Shown: positions 1-12,261, counted from the stretch's first letter. The stretch: DNA of 64,000 nt from Hyperoodon ampullatus (GCA_949752795.1 OX457061.1:42378338-42442337); one strand, 5' to 3'. Numbers and translations are program-made. Notes: generated by a model not told the origin, from the letters alone.

Positions 1-480
1 CATTTCTCTCTCTTTCCCTCTGCCCTCCTCCCTCCTTCTCTCACTCCGTCTTTCTATTTTTTTCTAAACTGACCTCAGATGAAAACAATAGATTAATCAT
101 ATTGTATCTTTCATAACACTCTCAGCAGTTTCCATGCATGGCCCTCTTTTATTTGATTCATGTTTTTTCTAATTTCTTATTTTTAATAATGTAATAAGCA
201 CCAATGAATCTAACAACTATTGAAACAAAAAGGGGGATCTCACAATATCCTACAGCAAAACATTTGGTAGCCTTCTATCCTAAGCACTGGCCCCCCCGAC
301 CCAGGATATCCACCATGCCGAATCCTGGCCATCATTCCTTTCTTTATTTTAATACAGTATTATTGTTTCTACATGTAGTTCTAAAAAATGACTTACTCTA
401 GTTTTTTAAGTTTATGAAAGGTATGATGCTGTTATCTACTTCTTTCTTTGTTTTAGCCTTACTTTATAGATTTCTTTTTA
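1..480. other. Intergenic, pyrimidine-rich start
   Basis: Opens with a C/T-rich tract (1-62). The rest is AT-rich with no recognised gene or repeat. Confidence 0.6.
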
Positions 481-670
481 CTTTTTAGTTTGAAATAAGT
501 TCAAAGTTACAAAAATGTTTCAAGGATAGTACATAAACTCCCATAGAGCCTTACTGATACATATTATTTATATTTTATTTATGTATTTGTTTGTTTGTAG
601 AGAGAGAGTTATTATTCTCCAACTCATTTGAAAATAAGTTGCATATATCTTGCTTCTTTAGCCCCTAACA

Positions 671-1308
671 TAGGGGTCCCCAACCCCTGGACCATGGACG
701 ATTACCAGTCTGTGGCCTGTTAGGAACCGGGCTGCACAGCAGAAGGTGAGTGGCAGGCAAGTGAACAAAGCTTCATCTGTATTTACAGCCGCTTCCCATC
801 ACTCGCATTCCCACGTGAGCTCCACCTCCTGTCAGATCAGCAGTGGCATTAGATTCTCATAGGAGTGCGAACCCTACTGTGAACTGTGCATGCAAGGGAT
901 CTAGGTGTGCGCTCCTTATGAGAATCTAATGCCTGATGATCTGAGGTGGAGCTGAGGCAGTGATGCTAGCACTGGGGAGTGGCTGCAAATACAGATAATC
1001 ATTAGCAGAGAGGTTTGACTGCACAGAGTCCACAATAAATCAATTGCTTGCAGACTCATATCAAAACACTATCAGTGAGTGGCAAGTGAAAACAAGCTCA
1101 GGGCTCCCACTGATTCTCCATTATGGTGAGTTGTATAATTATTTCATTATATATTACAATGTAATAATAATAGAAATAAAATGCACAATAAATGTAATGT
1201 GCTTGAATCATCCCGAAACCATCTCCCCCCACACACCCCTGCCTGATCCATGGAAAAACTGTCTTCCATGAAACCGGTCTCTGGTGCCAAAAAGGTTGGG
1301 GATCACTG
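671..1308 (+). mobile_element. hAT-Charlie non-autonomous element (MER1-like)
   Basis: Terminal inverted repeats 'taggggtccccaacc' and 'ggttggggatcactg' with a perfect 8-bp duplication CCCTAACA (663-670 and 1,309-1,316). Internal 'gattctcataggagtgcgaa' has an inverted partner near 910-930. About 638 bp, longer than the short MER1 forms I recall, with an AT-rich insert around 1,130-1,200. Confidence 0.92.
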
Positions 1309-1433
1309 CCCTAACACATCAGTGTGTATTTCCTAAGAATAAGGAAAATCTCTTACATAACCACAAATGAGGAAATTTAACATTGATACTATGCTTATAT
1401 TTTAGCAACAGTCCATTTTTAACTATCCCAATA

Positions 1434-1642
1434 CAGTAAGTCCCCCACATATGAACCTTCAAGTTGTGAACTTTCAAAGACGTGAATGTGCATTTTCATG
1501 TCCAATCATGTAACTTACTTCAAGTGTCTGGCATTATCTGTAAAAGTTGGGTACCTAGGCTAACTTTATTGGACTTATGAACAAATTGGACTTGCAAATG
1601 CACTCTCGGAACGGAACTCGATCATATGTAGGGGACTTACTA
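1434..1642 (+). mobile_element. Tc1/mariner-type (Tigger-like) MITE
   Basis: Starts 'cagtaagtcccccacatatg' and ends with its inverse 'catatgtaggggacttacta', between TA duplications (1,432-1,433 and 1,643-1,644). 209 bp with no coding capacity. Confidence 0.88.
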
Positions 1643-1669
1643 TAACAGCATTTACAGCAGTTTTTTCAA

Positions 1670-2099
1670 GTACAAAAATCTGATTCAGATTTGCACATGG
1701 CATTCAGTTGTGTGTCTCTAGTCTTCTTTAATCTCAAACATTTCCTCCACCATTCTTTACTCCTCATGACATTTAATATTTGTCTGGTATCTTGTTAACA
1801 TCACTCAATTTGGGTTCTCCTGATGTTTCCTTTCTATTGCATTCAGGATACACTTTTTTGGCAGGAATACCACAGAAGTGATGCTATGTGCTATGTAAAT
1901 CACATCCAGAGGCCCCTCATTAGTGACTTAGCTTTGATCCCTTGATCATGGTGCTACCCTGTTTCTCTAGATGATATATTTGCATATATTCTTTGGAAAA
2001 TTACTATTTCACTTAATATCACACTGTTAAGACTCACCCACATTGATGTATGTCACTTTTCTCTTTCTCTCCCATACCCACACCCACACACACCAACCT

Positions 2100-2131
<32 letters not shown>

Positions 2132-2505
2132 ACACATTTTCTTATCTTCTTTCTTCCTGTCTTCAATTTTCCAGCCACATTCTTACTCAAAATCAATTTG
2201 GAAGTATACAACTCTTAGCTGAAATATGTACCATCTCTTGTTCAATTACTACAGACTAAATCTCCACAGATTGGTGTATAACATGCCAAAGATATGTGTT
2301 GTTATGAAAATAGGTGGCTTAGCAAAGAAGCAGATACCAAAGGGATCATAAAGGGACGCTTCCCCTTTTACTCACCCACCCAACTAACCTGTCAACATTT
2401 ATTAACTGAGTAACTATTATGTTCCCAGCACCAGGCTTGACTAGAAGGGGGCATATAAAGTACAAAACCACAAAGGGCTTAGAAGCCCAATATACACCCC
2501 CACCA
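1670..2505. other. Intergenic with a (CA)n microsatellite
   Basis: A (CA)n tract runs about 2,080-2,137. Nothing else recognised. The open frame over the repeat is low-complexity artefact. Confidence 0.65.
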
Positions 2506-2900
2506 CCACCAGTAGTTTACCGTGGACACCTCTCTCACACTTCAAGGCTCAGCTCAAAAGTCACCTTCTGGGCTTCCCTGGTGGCGCAGTGGTTGAGAAT
2601 CCGCCTGCCGATGCAGGGGACACGGGTTCGTGCCCTGGTCCGGGAAGATCCCGCATGCCGCAGAGCGGCTGGGCCCGTGAGCCATGGCCGCTGAGCCTGT
2701 CCGGAGCCTGTGTTCTGTAACCGGAGGGGCCACAACAGTGAGAGGCCCGCGTACTGCAAAAAAAAAAAAAAAAAAAAAAAAAAGTCACCTTCTCCGTAAA
2801 GCTACCCATCCCTGCACCAACCCTACGTACCTAACTGAGAACCTACTACTTGCCAAGCGCAGTATTACATGCTTTCCTCACAGCAGTTCAAGAAGGCTCT
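2505..2900 (+). repeat. L2 3'-region relic split by a SINE
   Basis: 'ttcaaggctcagctcaaaag' before the SINE and 'tccgtaaagctacccatccc' after it form one L2 segment. Confidence 0.6.
2570..2779 (+). mobile_element. CHR SINE, short odontocete-type
   Basis: Sense copy with 'ggcttccctggtggcgcagt', B box region 'gggttcgtgccc' and an A-run of more than 20. Perfect 14-bp duplication AAAAGTCACCTTCT (2,556-2,569 and 2,780-2,793). Confidence 0.95.
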
Positions 2901-2975
2901 GCCTTCTTATTTCAGCTCTCCTAATACAAACTATGTCCTTTCCGTGGTCTATTTAGTGCCACATTTTTCACAACT

Positions 2976-3361
2976 TTGTGCTTTTCATTGATGATTTCAC
3001 TGTTTAAAATGACTCCCAAGCGTAGTGCTGAAGTGTTGTCCAGTATTCCTAAGTGCAAGAAGGCTGTGATGTGCCTTACTGAGAAAGTATGTGTATCAGA
3101 TAGGCTTCCTTCAGGCATGAGTTTTAGTGCTGCTGGCTGTGAGTTCAATGTTAATAAGTCAACTATATATTAAATAAAGTCTCCTTAAACAAAAACATAC
3201 ATAAAACAAGTTTATGTATTGACCAATTTACAGAAATGTGACCAGAGACTGTTAGGACCTTAATTCTGTATTTTCCCTAAGAGTAATGCTTTAGTATCAG
3301 TAATTCAGTGTTCCTGGTGACTGTAGAAAATAATAATACTGTGAGTAATAAGAATCAACTG
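2976..3361 (+). mobile_element. Tigger DNA transposon fragment (3' part)
   Basis: A broken transposase start is readable (MTPKRSAEV then LPSGMSFSAAGCEFNVNKST), ending at a stop after 65 codons. The 3' terminal repeat ends 'aagaatcaactg' before a TA at 3,362. Internally deleted and dead. Confidence 0.75.
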
Positions 3362-3363
3362 TA

Positions 3364-5100
3364 GTAGGTGACAAATAAATATATGATGAAAAGATGAAGG
3401 AAAGAAGCCATCTGTTGGAAAAATGACATTAACAGATGAAAAGTTGCTTCATGAACCCACATGAAGCCAAATATACATAAATAGATTTTATATTAATATG
3501 ATAAAGAAGTGCCAGAAAGTAGATTATCCTATAATAAGGAGAACATGCAAAGGGGAAGGGGTAATACATGTACATTTCCTACTCAATGGGAAGAAAATGT
3601 TCTGTGACAATTTCTTTCCAAAAGAATGAATATTTATTATGCAAATTCAAGCACATCTGGCTGCCGTGAATTTAACACTCCATAATTAATAACTTTCTGT
3701 ATCTCACTGAGCACATTAAAAATCTGTATGTTTTACATTTGCAAAAATATAATAGCATCACATTTTTTATCCACAAGGGTTTTCAAGGGCCCACTGTAAC
3801 TCTTTTCCAAATTTTTATTAATACTTTTCCCTTACTAAAAAACACAATGTGATTATCTCCATTTAAAAAAAATGCACTAGAATATTTATCTTTGACCTCT
3901 TCATAAAGCAAGGAGAAGAGAGATTTCAATTGACTTTGTAAAGCACATTCTACACTGTTGCATGATGGGAGAGGACCTGACCTGACAGTTCCTTATCCAC
4001 ATGATTGTGGTAAACAAGTAGACATAACATTATGGCTCAAAGAGAACAAAGATGAGCTTACAAAGTACATGGTTTAAATAATTCCAGAGCTTTGGAACAC
4101 AGATCTCTTTTTTCAAGACACGAATCTCATGTAACCATAATCATGATTGGCGGTGGGGAAGTTTAAAAACAGAGTGTCCCCCAAACCCTCCAGACTTAGT
4201 TATACCACAGCTAAATCAGGTGATTCTAACACATGATTCACATCCCACAAAAAATGAAATGTTTACAAAAACGAGGCTCCCAAAGGATAAAGTAGCCTTT
4301 TCTCAAAATCCATTCAAAATTTTAAGCCGATCTTTCTATGTTTTGCTTGCCATAACTACCAGGTTTCCTATTCTAAAATAAAAGGTTCATACAAACACAC
4401 ACACAATTTTCACATTTAAGTTTTAGCATTCTGACATATTTTAAAAGCAACTTTGCCTTAGCAGATACAGGTCACAAGTCAAGACTATTACTGTAGTGAT
4501 TTGTATATACATATATTTTTTATTACGGAAATTTTTAACCATACACAAAATGGTAGAAGAAATAGTACAGCAAACTCCCATATACCAATCACCCAGCTTC
4601 AGAAATTATTAGATATTATAGATATTTTTAAATGCAAAGAAAAAATTACACAGCATCATACCTTTTCCTGCCTACAACTACAGAAACAATAATATGACCA
4701 CCAACACTGAATGCGTTACAGAATATGAGCTGTTTGACCTGCAAACACATTAAATTTTGACCCTGAAATGCCCAGGGGAGTAGCTGCATAGAGCAATTTT
4801 CCTAAATCCCTTGTATAATAAAATTGATGCTAAAAATTCACATTGACTGTAACATATGATTTTTTAAAATTTTTTATTGTTATAAGGTTATGCATTTTCA
4901 TTTTTGTAAAGTTTGCAAACACAGTCACACAAATTTGCATATGGGTGGGTATTTTATGGTATTATGAAATAACTGTTCATTTTTTTGGTGAGATAACTAT
5001 TATGTTTAAGTAAGAGTATTATTTTTAGGAGATGCATTAATGAAGTAATTGAAGGAGAAATGTTATAATGTCTGCAACTTGCTTTTCAAATGATTCAGCA
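3364..5100. other. Intergenic, AT-rich
   Basis: Contains a probable L1M 3' UTR scrap near 4,510-4,620 ('caaactcccatataccaatc'). I see nothing else I can name. Confidence 0.5.
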
Positions 5101-5111
5101 AAAACTGTATA

Positions 5112-5117
5112 TGTGTC

Positions 5118-5150
<33 letters not shown>
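5112..5150. repeat. (GT)n microsatellite
   Basis: About 16 GT units next to the hAT element; the element's left duplication follows immediately. Confidence 0.9.
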
Positions 5151-5152
<2 letters not shown>

Positions 5153-5156
5153 AGAT

Positions 5157-5371
5157 CCAGGGTTGGCAAAATATTTCTGTAAAGGACCAGACAGTAACAG
5201 TTTTAGGCTTTATAAACCAAAAGACAAAATCAAGGATATTTTGTAGATAACTGTATAACTAGTTAAAATGTTGCTGCTTAAAAATGTAAAAACCCTTCTT
5301 TAATTTATCAGTGTTGTACAAAGACAGGTGATAAGCAAGATTTGGCCTTGGCCTTACTTTGCCAACTCCAA
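5157..5371 (+). mobile_element. hAT-Charlie MITE
   Basis: Inverted ends 'ccagggttggcaaa' and 'tttgccaactccaa' with a perfect 8-bp duplication ATGTAGAT (5,149-5,156 and 5,372-5,379). Same family as 57,508-57,683. Confidence 0.88.
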
Positions 5372-5375
5372 ATGT

Positions 5376-5427
5376 AGATAGACAGATACATAGATACACA
5401 TAGATAGATATAGATAGGGTAAATATG
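5376..5427. repeat. (GATA)n-like microsatellite
   Basis: Interrupted 'gata/gaca' units. Confidence 0.8.
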
Positions 5428-5970
5428 AGAAAACTAACAACTGTTGAGTCTAAGTAGAGGGCACGTGGATGTTCATTGTATCAGTCTTTCAAATTTTCTG
5501 AATGTTTGAAGAATTTCATAATAAAAAGTTGGGGAAAATACAAATACATAAAAACACAATGAAAATAAATATCATCCACAATACAAGTACCTAGATAGAG
5601 ATTAACATCTTGGTAAAGTAGATCTTATTTTTAGTTCTTGGAAGGTGTGTTTTTTCCAACTATAATGAGATCCTACTCTGTATAAAGTTTTATAGCCCGT
5701 CATTTTCATTCACCATTTATTCATAAGCATTTTCACATGTCATCATCATATAATGGACATATATATTCCACTGAACAAATGTTTTAAGATGTCTTAACTA
5801 TTTCCCAATCATTGAACATTCAATGTGTTTCCAGTTCTTCACCCAAACAAATAAGATTTTTTTAGCTTTTTTTCCATTTTCTATTTTTTATTTTGAAAAA
5901 TTTTAAAGCTCTGGAAAAGTTACAAGAGCAATACCATGAATACCATATACCTTCCACCTAGGTTCACCAA
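5428..5970 (+). repeat. L1M-derived 3' end sequences
   Basis: 'tggatgttcattgtatcagt' then 'gtttgaagaatttcataata' is an L1M 3' terminus. 5,850-5,970 resembles the L1M 3' UTR ('ataccttccacctaggttca'). The middle part (5,560-5,840) looks L1-like in reverse, with low certainty. Confidence 0.5.
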
Positions 5971-5974
5971 CTGC

Positions 5975-7140
5975 TAACAGTTTAATAACACATTTGTTTT
6001 ATCTCCCCTCTGTATATTTATTATTTTTATTGTTATTTTGAGAATCTTGAGTATATTACTCTTAAATTTCTTACTAAAATATTTGAAAACCACTGAAGAG
6101 CTGATTTCCTCGGGGTTTCCGGTTTTCACAGTAAATGTCCTCTGAGACCTAACTGATCTTGAGTGGCAGAAAAAAGACTCAGAAATATACATATATATTA
6201 ACAAACCTAGTAGCTATTTTTAAGGACAAACTCAAATTAAAATCTTCACTTTGCCAACAAAAAGCTACATCGTGTATTATTAGGAGTTAGATCTCTAATG
6301 CTTTACTTACTCTGTAAAGAGACACAGCCCCAAACACATTTTTCCAAAATGAGAATGTGACGTGTTAGTGTTATATCACACCTCTGTTGTAATTTAATTT
6401 TCTCTTTATACAGATTTTGCTCTGTCTCCATCCTCATCCAGCTTTGTGGGAAAACTCACCAAAGCTGCTTTGAATGTTTTTCTTTGACTCCACTGCCACC
6501 TAGTGTGGAGAAAAATGAATTCTGGGCTCTGTAAAAAAAACTGAATGCGTACTATCAATATTTGCTTACTTATCTGGATTCAAAGCCTGTTTTATTGCAG
6601 AATAAACTCTTGGGAACTACACCCACCATGGTCTTCTTGCTTTGCATTAAGTAAAAATTCTACGAAAAACAATCATACTTCAAAAATTAGACTATATTTC
6701 ACGTTATTGTGAAACAAGGTAGGAGATAAGGCTTGGTTTTCCCAATGTCCCTGTGGCCCATGTGGCCCTTTCACTCCAATCACATACTCAGGTCGTTAAG
6801 GTGGTATTTTCCTTCTTTCCAGTGTGATAGGTTGGAAAAAGCATGGAGAAAAGAGGGAAAGAAGGAGAAATTCAAAGGAGAGAAGAGGAGAATGAGAGAG
6901 GGTCATAGATGATGGGAAAAATAATAATAAAGACACTAAAAAGACTAAAGATGGGGTATAGATACAAGAAAGAAAATGGAGAGGGAAAGCAGTGCAATGT
7001 TAGAATAAGAGACACAGGAGCCTAGAAAGACAGGGAAATATAGGGGAAGATGCAAGGAACCAAGGCAGAAAGAGGAAAGAAAATAAAAGGGGAAGGTGAG
7101 GGGTGCCAGGGTTAGGTGGTCGTTCATTGATCAGCCTTGG
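5975..7140. other. Intergenic with a purine-rich tract
   Basis: 6,834-7,105 is strongly A/G-rich on this strand. The rest is not recognised. Confidence 0.55.
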
Positions 7141-7269
7141 GAGGGACCACCAGGCCAGGCCCGCACACCTTGGGCAGTTTAGAGATCTCAGTACCCCTGA
7201 CCCCACATCCCACCCCATTGCACACACACTTCTGCTCCCCAGCCCTGCTTCGTCCTTTTCCTGATGTCC

Positions 7270-7470
7270 ACTGCCTCCTTTCCCACAGGACAACTGGGTT
7301 ATTTGTTACACAAGCTGTCCAGCAGCACTGGAACGTAAGCTCAAGGAGGGCAGAGATCTTGGCCTTTTTTTTCTTCCTGTTTTGTTCTCCGATGTATCCC
7401 GTGTCTAGAGCAATGTCTGTTACATTATGATGTGCAATTAAAAAACATTTATTGAATAAATGAAGGCATG
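7270..7470 (+). repeat. L2 3' end relic
   Basis: 'gtaagctcaaggagggcaga' and 'aaaacatttattgaataaat' are the L2 terminal pattern. Confidence 0.7.
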
Positions 7471-7598
7471 GGGGGCACTCTAGAAATGGACAAGAAGATG
7501 TATTTGTAACGTTTATTTTGCCTTATGACAGTGATACCTTTTCTCCTGGGCAGATCACATTTTCATTCGCAGGTTACCAGCTGGTTTTCGACACATCC

Positions 7599-7943
7599 TA
7601 CTACAGACTGAATGTTTGTGTCCCCCTCAAATTTATATATTGAAACCTAACACCCAATGTGATGGATGTTATTAGGAGGTGGGGCCTTTAGGAGGTGCTT
7701 AGGTCATGAGGGTAGAGGCTTCATGAATGGGATTAGTGCCCATATAAGAGACCCCACAGACCTCCCTCGGGCCTTCTACCATGTGAGGACACAGGGAGAA
7801 GTCTGAGACCCAGAAGAGATCCCTCGCCCAACCACACTGGCACCCTGATCTTGGACTTCCAGCTCCAGAACAGTGAGAAATAAACTTCTATTTTTCATAA
7901 GCCATGCAGTATTTCATTACAGCAGTCTGAATGGACTAGGACA
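7599..7943 (+). mobile_element. MaLR (MLT1-type) solo LTR
   Basis: Recognised by 'actgaatgtttgtgtccccc', 'taggaggtggggcctttagg', 'gagaaataaacttctatttt' and 'tctgaatggactaggaca'. Flanks CATCC (7,594-7,598) and CTTCC (7,944-7,948) match at 4 of 5. ERVL-MaLR family, non-coding. Confidence 0.8.
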
Positions 7944-8340
7944 CTTCCCTCCCGATGAGACAAGCATTTCTTAGAAATTACTGGCACTCAACTCAACAGT
8001 GGTTCTGAAAGTCAAATTCTGATATCAGAAACAGAGGTACCGATAGGAAACACATAATAGAATCAAATCACATTTTAGAAATGACAAAGCAAACTAGAGA
8101 AGAGATAGGTCCTCACTTCAGGCTAAATCTTAGAATGTTCTAGAGCAAGAAAAGCAAGTTATAAAAGGTTGTTTTGTTTCTTGCTATTTAATATGTTTTA
8201 AATTTCTCATTTTCCTACATTTTCCCCCTTGTAAATTATACTAGATGTCTTATCTTTCCAATACCAGGCTCAAACAGATAAAATGATAAATGAATTACTG
8301 AACTTTATCAGTATAATAAAAGACTCTGAAAAGCTCATTT
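7944..8340. other. Intergenic, nothing recognised
   Basis: AT-rich sequence without a clear gene or repeat. Confidence 0.5.
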
Positions 8341-8355
8341 AAAAAATTACTTAGG

Positions 8356-8576
8356 GGCTTCCCTGGTGGCTCAGTGGTTGAGAGTCCACCTGCCGATGTA
8401 GGGGACACGGGTTCGTGCCCCGGTCCGGGAAGATCCCACATGCCGTGGAGAGGCTGGGCCAGTGAGCCAGGGCCGCTGAGCCTGCGCGTCCGGAGCCTGT
8501 GCTCCACAACGGGAGAGGCCACAACAGTGAGAGGACCACGTACCACAAAAGAAAAAAAAAAAAAAGAAAAAAAAGA
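8356..8576 (+). mobile_element. CHR SINE, short odontocete-type
   Basis: Sense copy. Perfect 15-bp duplication AAAAAATTACTTAGG (8,341-8,355 and 8,577-8,591). The tail is A-rich with G interruptions. Confidence 0.94.
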
Positions 8577-8591
8577 AAAAAATTACTTAGG

Positions 8592-9537
8592 AGTTAGAAC
8601 ATGACATGAAAAGATAGCAAAATCTTTAAGAAGGGCTATAGAGAGGGAAAGCTTAAGGAAGATGTTTTTCTATCTGAAATTTGAAAAATGTCTGTGTGAC
8701 AATGGCACACTTCATTACACTAATTGGAAACATTAGTGGCAGCTGAATTCAGTACTCAAAAATCAATGAAAAATAATGTTTTCAAGTATCTCATGGATGG
8801 GTCTTCACTAGACGGAGATACAAAGGCTGATTTGAAAATCTGGTGCTTGAAGCATGCTTGTAAAATGATGCTGATTCTACAAGTGCTCACACAAATAGGT
8901 CTTGCCAGCCAGACTAACATTGCTTTCAGATCGCACATCAAAATTTTCCAAGCATTCACACATATGTTATCTAATTTGGTCCTCCCAATATGTCTGTGGT
9001 ATAGATAGGACCAGGTATTATCTTCAGCTGTACCATTTTGTGGCTTTAAAGGAGGGAAGCTGGATTTACCCTATTTTCCCATCTCAGCCTCCCATGTCAT
9101 GGACATGATAGTCATGGCAGCCCAGGACCAGAGGCCTCTCCCACCTTCCACCAGACCACTGTGTGTCCTGGAGCAAATATCATGGTGCTGTGCATCCTAG
9201 TGGGTGAATGCACAAGGGGTTCTACATCTCAAATGGGACTTCTAAATAGTTTGGAGGAAAGAGCTGGCAGAGCTTGGTCACCATCTATGACCACGGGCAA
9301 GTTAAGTAAACTCTTTGGGCTTTGGGTTCCTCATTTATAAACTGATCATGTAGTTCTGTGTGGTCTTTAAAGAGGTGGATCCCAGACAATGAGTCCATGG
9401 GTCAGTTTGAAAAAACATTTTTTTTTTAATTTTAAGGATTAACATAGGCTTGCCAACCCTTTATGTGCAAAATAAATTCAAGATGTCGACAACTACAACC
9501 ATCTACTCACCCCACCCCTCTTCTCACCCTCACTACA
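8592..9537. other. Intergenic with a MIR fragment
   Basis: A MIR-like core lies at about 9,265-9,395 ('cacgggcaagttaagtaaac'), and a possible reversed MIR end near 8,940-9,030. The rest is not recognised. Confidence 0.5.
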
Positions 9538-9542
9538 ATCAG

Positions 9543-10573
9543 TGAAGAATTGACACAGAGATCCAAATGAGGACTGAAAACAACTTTATTATGGGGTTGG
9601 TCAAGTGCCAAATGCTCCACAGAGTAATAGGGTGCCTCATAAAGCTCAATAAGGGAATGCTAGCTGGCATCTCTGGAGGCATTGGGTTTAGCAACCACGC
9701 CTGACGCCAGTCAGATGCAGCACAGCCTGTCAGGGAAGGTGACTCCTCTGCCTAGATGAGCTGGGCCTGTGCTCCCCACACCTGTCCTGGTGGCTGCTTC
9801 TGGGGGCTGAGAAGTGGGCAGCTCAGCTACCGCCCCAGAAGACTCTGAAGCAGGTCAAAACAGAATGTTAAGATGACTTTAAGGCCATATACACTATAGG
9901 CCAAAATTCATTGCTTTTTCTGTTTTCCATTCCAAATGATATTCCATTCAATACTCAACATCACTCACCAGAGATCTTGCAACGAACACCAGACAAAAGT
10001 CTAAAAAACTCTAAATAACACAAAGCCAGCAACACATAAACGCCCAAATTTTAACCTAAACCTACATCAACGATTACATTTCCAAAGACAGGTTGAATTC
10101 CAAACATGAAATCCTTTGACCTGGGTCAATTAAAGTCTGAAGACATTAAGGTTCAACATTTTCTCTCACTCAGATTGCTGTATGGTACGAATCTTCTCAA
10201 GAACACAATCCTGACAGCAGAATTGTCTCTTTCATGAGTGTTACAGAGAGAAGATCATGGATCCCCATGGCACAAAAGGCACTTTTAGGAACAAGCCAGA
10301 GGTTAGAGGTACCATCCACATGCAAGCTTCCAATGGGATGGATCCTGAGAGAGGAGCCATGGAAATTGTGGCACTCCTGTATCTCCTTGATTGCCCTATC
10401 TGTGCTTCTCAGCTGAGGTGAAGAATGTATCCCACATCTTCTTCCACTCCCCAGCTCTACGCTCAGGAAGATGCTAGGACTCTCTGTGCATTTTTAGGCT
10501 ATTCCCAGAACTATTGGTACAACAGATACCAGCTGCCACATTGAGGGTCTGGCTCAAGTTCCCATAGAGGACA
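9543..10573 (-). mobile_element. Solo ERV LTR, 1,031 bp
   Basis: Bounded by TG and CA, with a 5-bp duplication ATCAG (9,538-9,542 and 10,574-10,578). Read on the minus strand it starts 'tgtcctctatgggaacttga', carries AATAAAG about 45 bases before its end and finishes 'tctgtgtcaattcttca'. No internal viral genes. The family is not identified. This is a non-coding relic of recombination between LTRs. Confidence 0.72.
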
Positions 10574-10578
10574 ATCAG

Positions 10579-10975
10579 TTATATACATACAGTGGAATTA
10601 TTAGCCAAGTTTAAAAAAGAAGGAAATTCTGACACATGATCCAACCTTATCAGCCTTAAAGACATTATGCTAAAAGTGAAAGAAGCTAGTCACTAAAGGA
10701 TAAGTAAGATTCCTCTTATATGTGGCACTTAGAATAGTCAAATGCATAGAGACAGGAAGTAGAATGGTGGCTGTCAGGATCTGGAGGGAGGAGGGAGTTA
10801 ATATTTCATTGGTACAGTTTCAATTTGAGAAGATGAAAAAGTTCTGGAGATGAATGGTGGTCATGGTAACCCAGCAATGTGAATGTACTTAATATCACTG
10901 AACTGTACACTTAAAAATGGTTAAGATTGCAAATTTTATATGTATTTTACTACAATTTTAAAACTTTTAATCATA
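10579..10975 (+). repeat. L1M 3' end relic
   Basis: 'aagctagtcactaaaggata', 'agaatggtggctgtcaggat', 'actgaactgtacacttaaaa' and 'ttgcaaattttatatgtatt' match the L1M 3' UTR order. Confidence 0.8.
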
Positions 10976-11500
10976 AAAAATCTCTTAGCCTGCTTGTAGA
11001 ACTACAAACACCGTTGTACGATTCTCTTCCACGATTCTTTCCAACCCTTAGCTATGCAGTGATGCCAGAAACAATGAGACCGTCAAAGCATCGAGGCTCT
11101 TTTACTAAATTCTATAGCCAACCCAGCCCTTCTGAACTCTCCATTTTGATTCATAGAGGAAGGCTCTTCCTTCAACATTTCCACGTCTAGGCCTATGCTG
11201 GGAAGAGAGCTTCCACTCCATGCTCTTGCCATCCAAAAGGAAGAGAAGCACCTAATCTGATCGATGAGCTGACATTCACAGGGTATAGTTCACTGGTGGG
11301 CAAGGTCTGGGTGAGAGTTCACTGCACCTGTATGTCTCTTTGTGCAGTTAGGCAGGCTAAGCCCAGCCCACTCTAGCAATCCATAATTCTATCTCTGCTC
11401 CACCTTCTCTGCCTGTGACTGGGTGTGAGTCAGATCAGCCTTGTGGAGTGGACCCGGTTGAATTTGGTTGCAAGGGAGGGAGAAGACTGCCCTCTGGACT
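10976..11500. other. Intergenic, nothing recognised
   Basis: An 87-codon open frame (10,927-11,190) starts in the L1 tail and has no family resemblance, so I do not call it a gene. Confidence 0.5.
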
Positions 11501-12260
11501 CGATTTAGAGTGTTGCTGAGCCCTTGCCCAGCCCAGGACCAAAGTGATAGTTTGATCCCCATCTGGGTCTCAGTTTCGTGAGCCTCTTCTCCTCTGACAG
11601 GTGCAAGAGAAGCAAAACTTTACCTTTACCTGTCTTAGGCTTTCAGCTGGGGCTCTTAACAACAACAAAAATTAACAAGAGAAAAACAAAGCATGCAGCT
11701 CACATCAGTCAGGAGAAATCTAAATGAAGAATAACTCAAAGTGGTGGCTTAGAACTCTAGCTTATATAGCATCTTCAACCAAGAACAATAAATCTCTAGA
11801 GAAATGATAGGACAAAGGAAAGCAGTTTTAGGCTTCCAAGAGCAGCAAACTGTGGGGAGGTAACTATATGGGAGGACACTAGTGGAGTAAGATTTGTTTG
11901 CAGATTCTTCTGGTGTCTCTGGGCTGATAAGAGTCTATCTCCAGTAAAAGGAGAATTTATAGGGAGTTCCCTGGTGGCCTGGTGGTTAGGATTCTGGGCT
12001 TTTACTGCTGTGGCCCAAGTTCAATCCCTGGTCAGGGAACTAAGATCCTGCAAGTTGTGCCAAAAAAGTTAAAAAATTTGAAAATTAAAAAAAAAGGAAT
12101 TTATACCCTGCCTTTAGGCAGAAAGCAGGGAGCTTTTCCTACATTTGCTGCTTCTTTATTGCTTTCAGCTCAAAACAACTTTTTCTGTCAAAGAGACATA
12201 TTTTGGGGTGACATATTCTGGTTTCCTTCACAAAAAAAGGGGTAGCAAAGAAAAGGTAGA
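11500..12260 (+). repeat. Possible old LTR/ERVL-type relic split by a SINE
   Basis: The stretch with 'gtaagatttgtttgcagatt' and 'ttggggtgacatattctggt' resembles an old LTR-type interspersed repeat that I cannot name. It continues across the SINE at 11,962-12,096. Confidence 0.35.
11962..12096 (+). mobile_element. CHR-type SINE, short old copy
   Basis: 'gagttccctggtggcctggt' head, B box region 'gttcaatccctggtcaggga', A-rich tail, 9-bp duplication GAATTTATA (11,953-11,961 and 12,097-12,105). Only about 135 bp, so mostly the tRNA-related head. Confidence 0.85.
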
Positions 12261-12261
12261 G

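Larger units (their letters stand above)
480..1670 (+). repeat. L1M 3' UTR relic carrying two DNA transposons
   Basis: The relic reads from 'gaaataagttcaaagttaca' to 'cagtgtgtatttcctaagaa' and 'gaggaaatttaacattgata', with host sequence continuing directly on both sides of each insert. It hosts 671-1,308 and 1,434-1,642. Confidence 0.65.

Noticed and set aside
2050..2259. A 69-codon frame with a His/Thr repeat
   Set aside because: Translation of a (CA)n microsatellite.
2684..2956. Repeated frames with VESPPADAGDTGSCPGPG or similar, at many sites
   Set aside because: They all fall in CHR SINEs and are translations of the SINE in either orientation, not genes.
2976..3173. A 65-codon protein with DNA-binding look
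   Set aside because: It is a broken Tigger transposase start inside a truncated transposon, with no further coding sequence.
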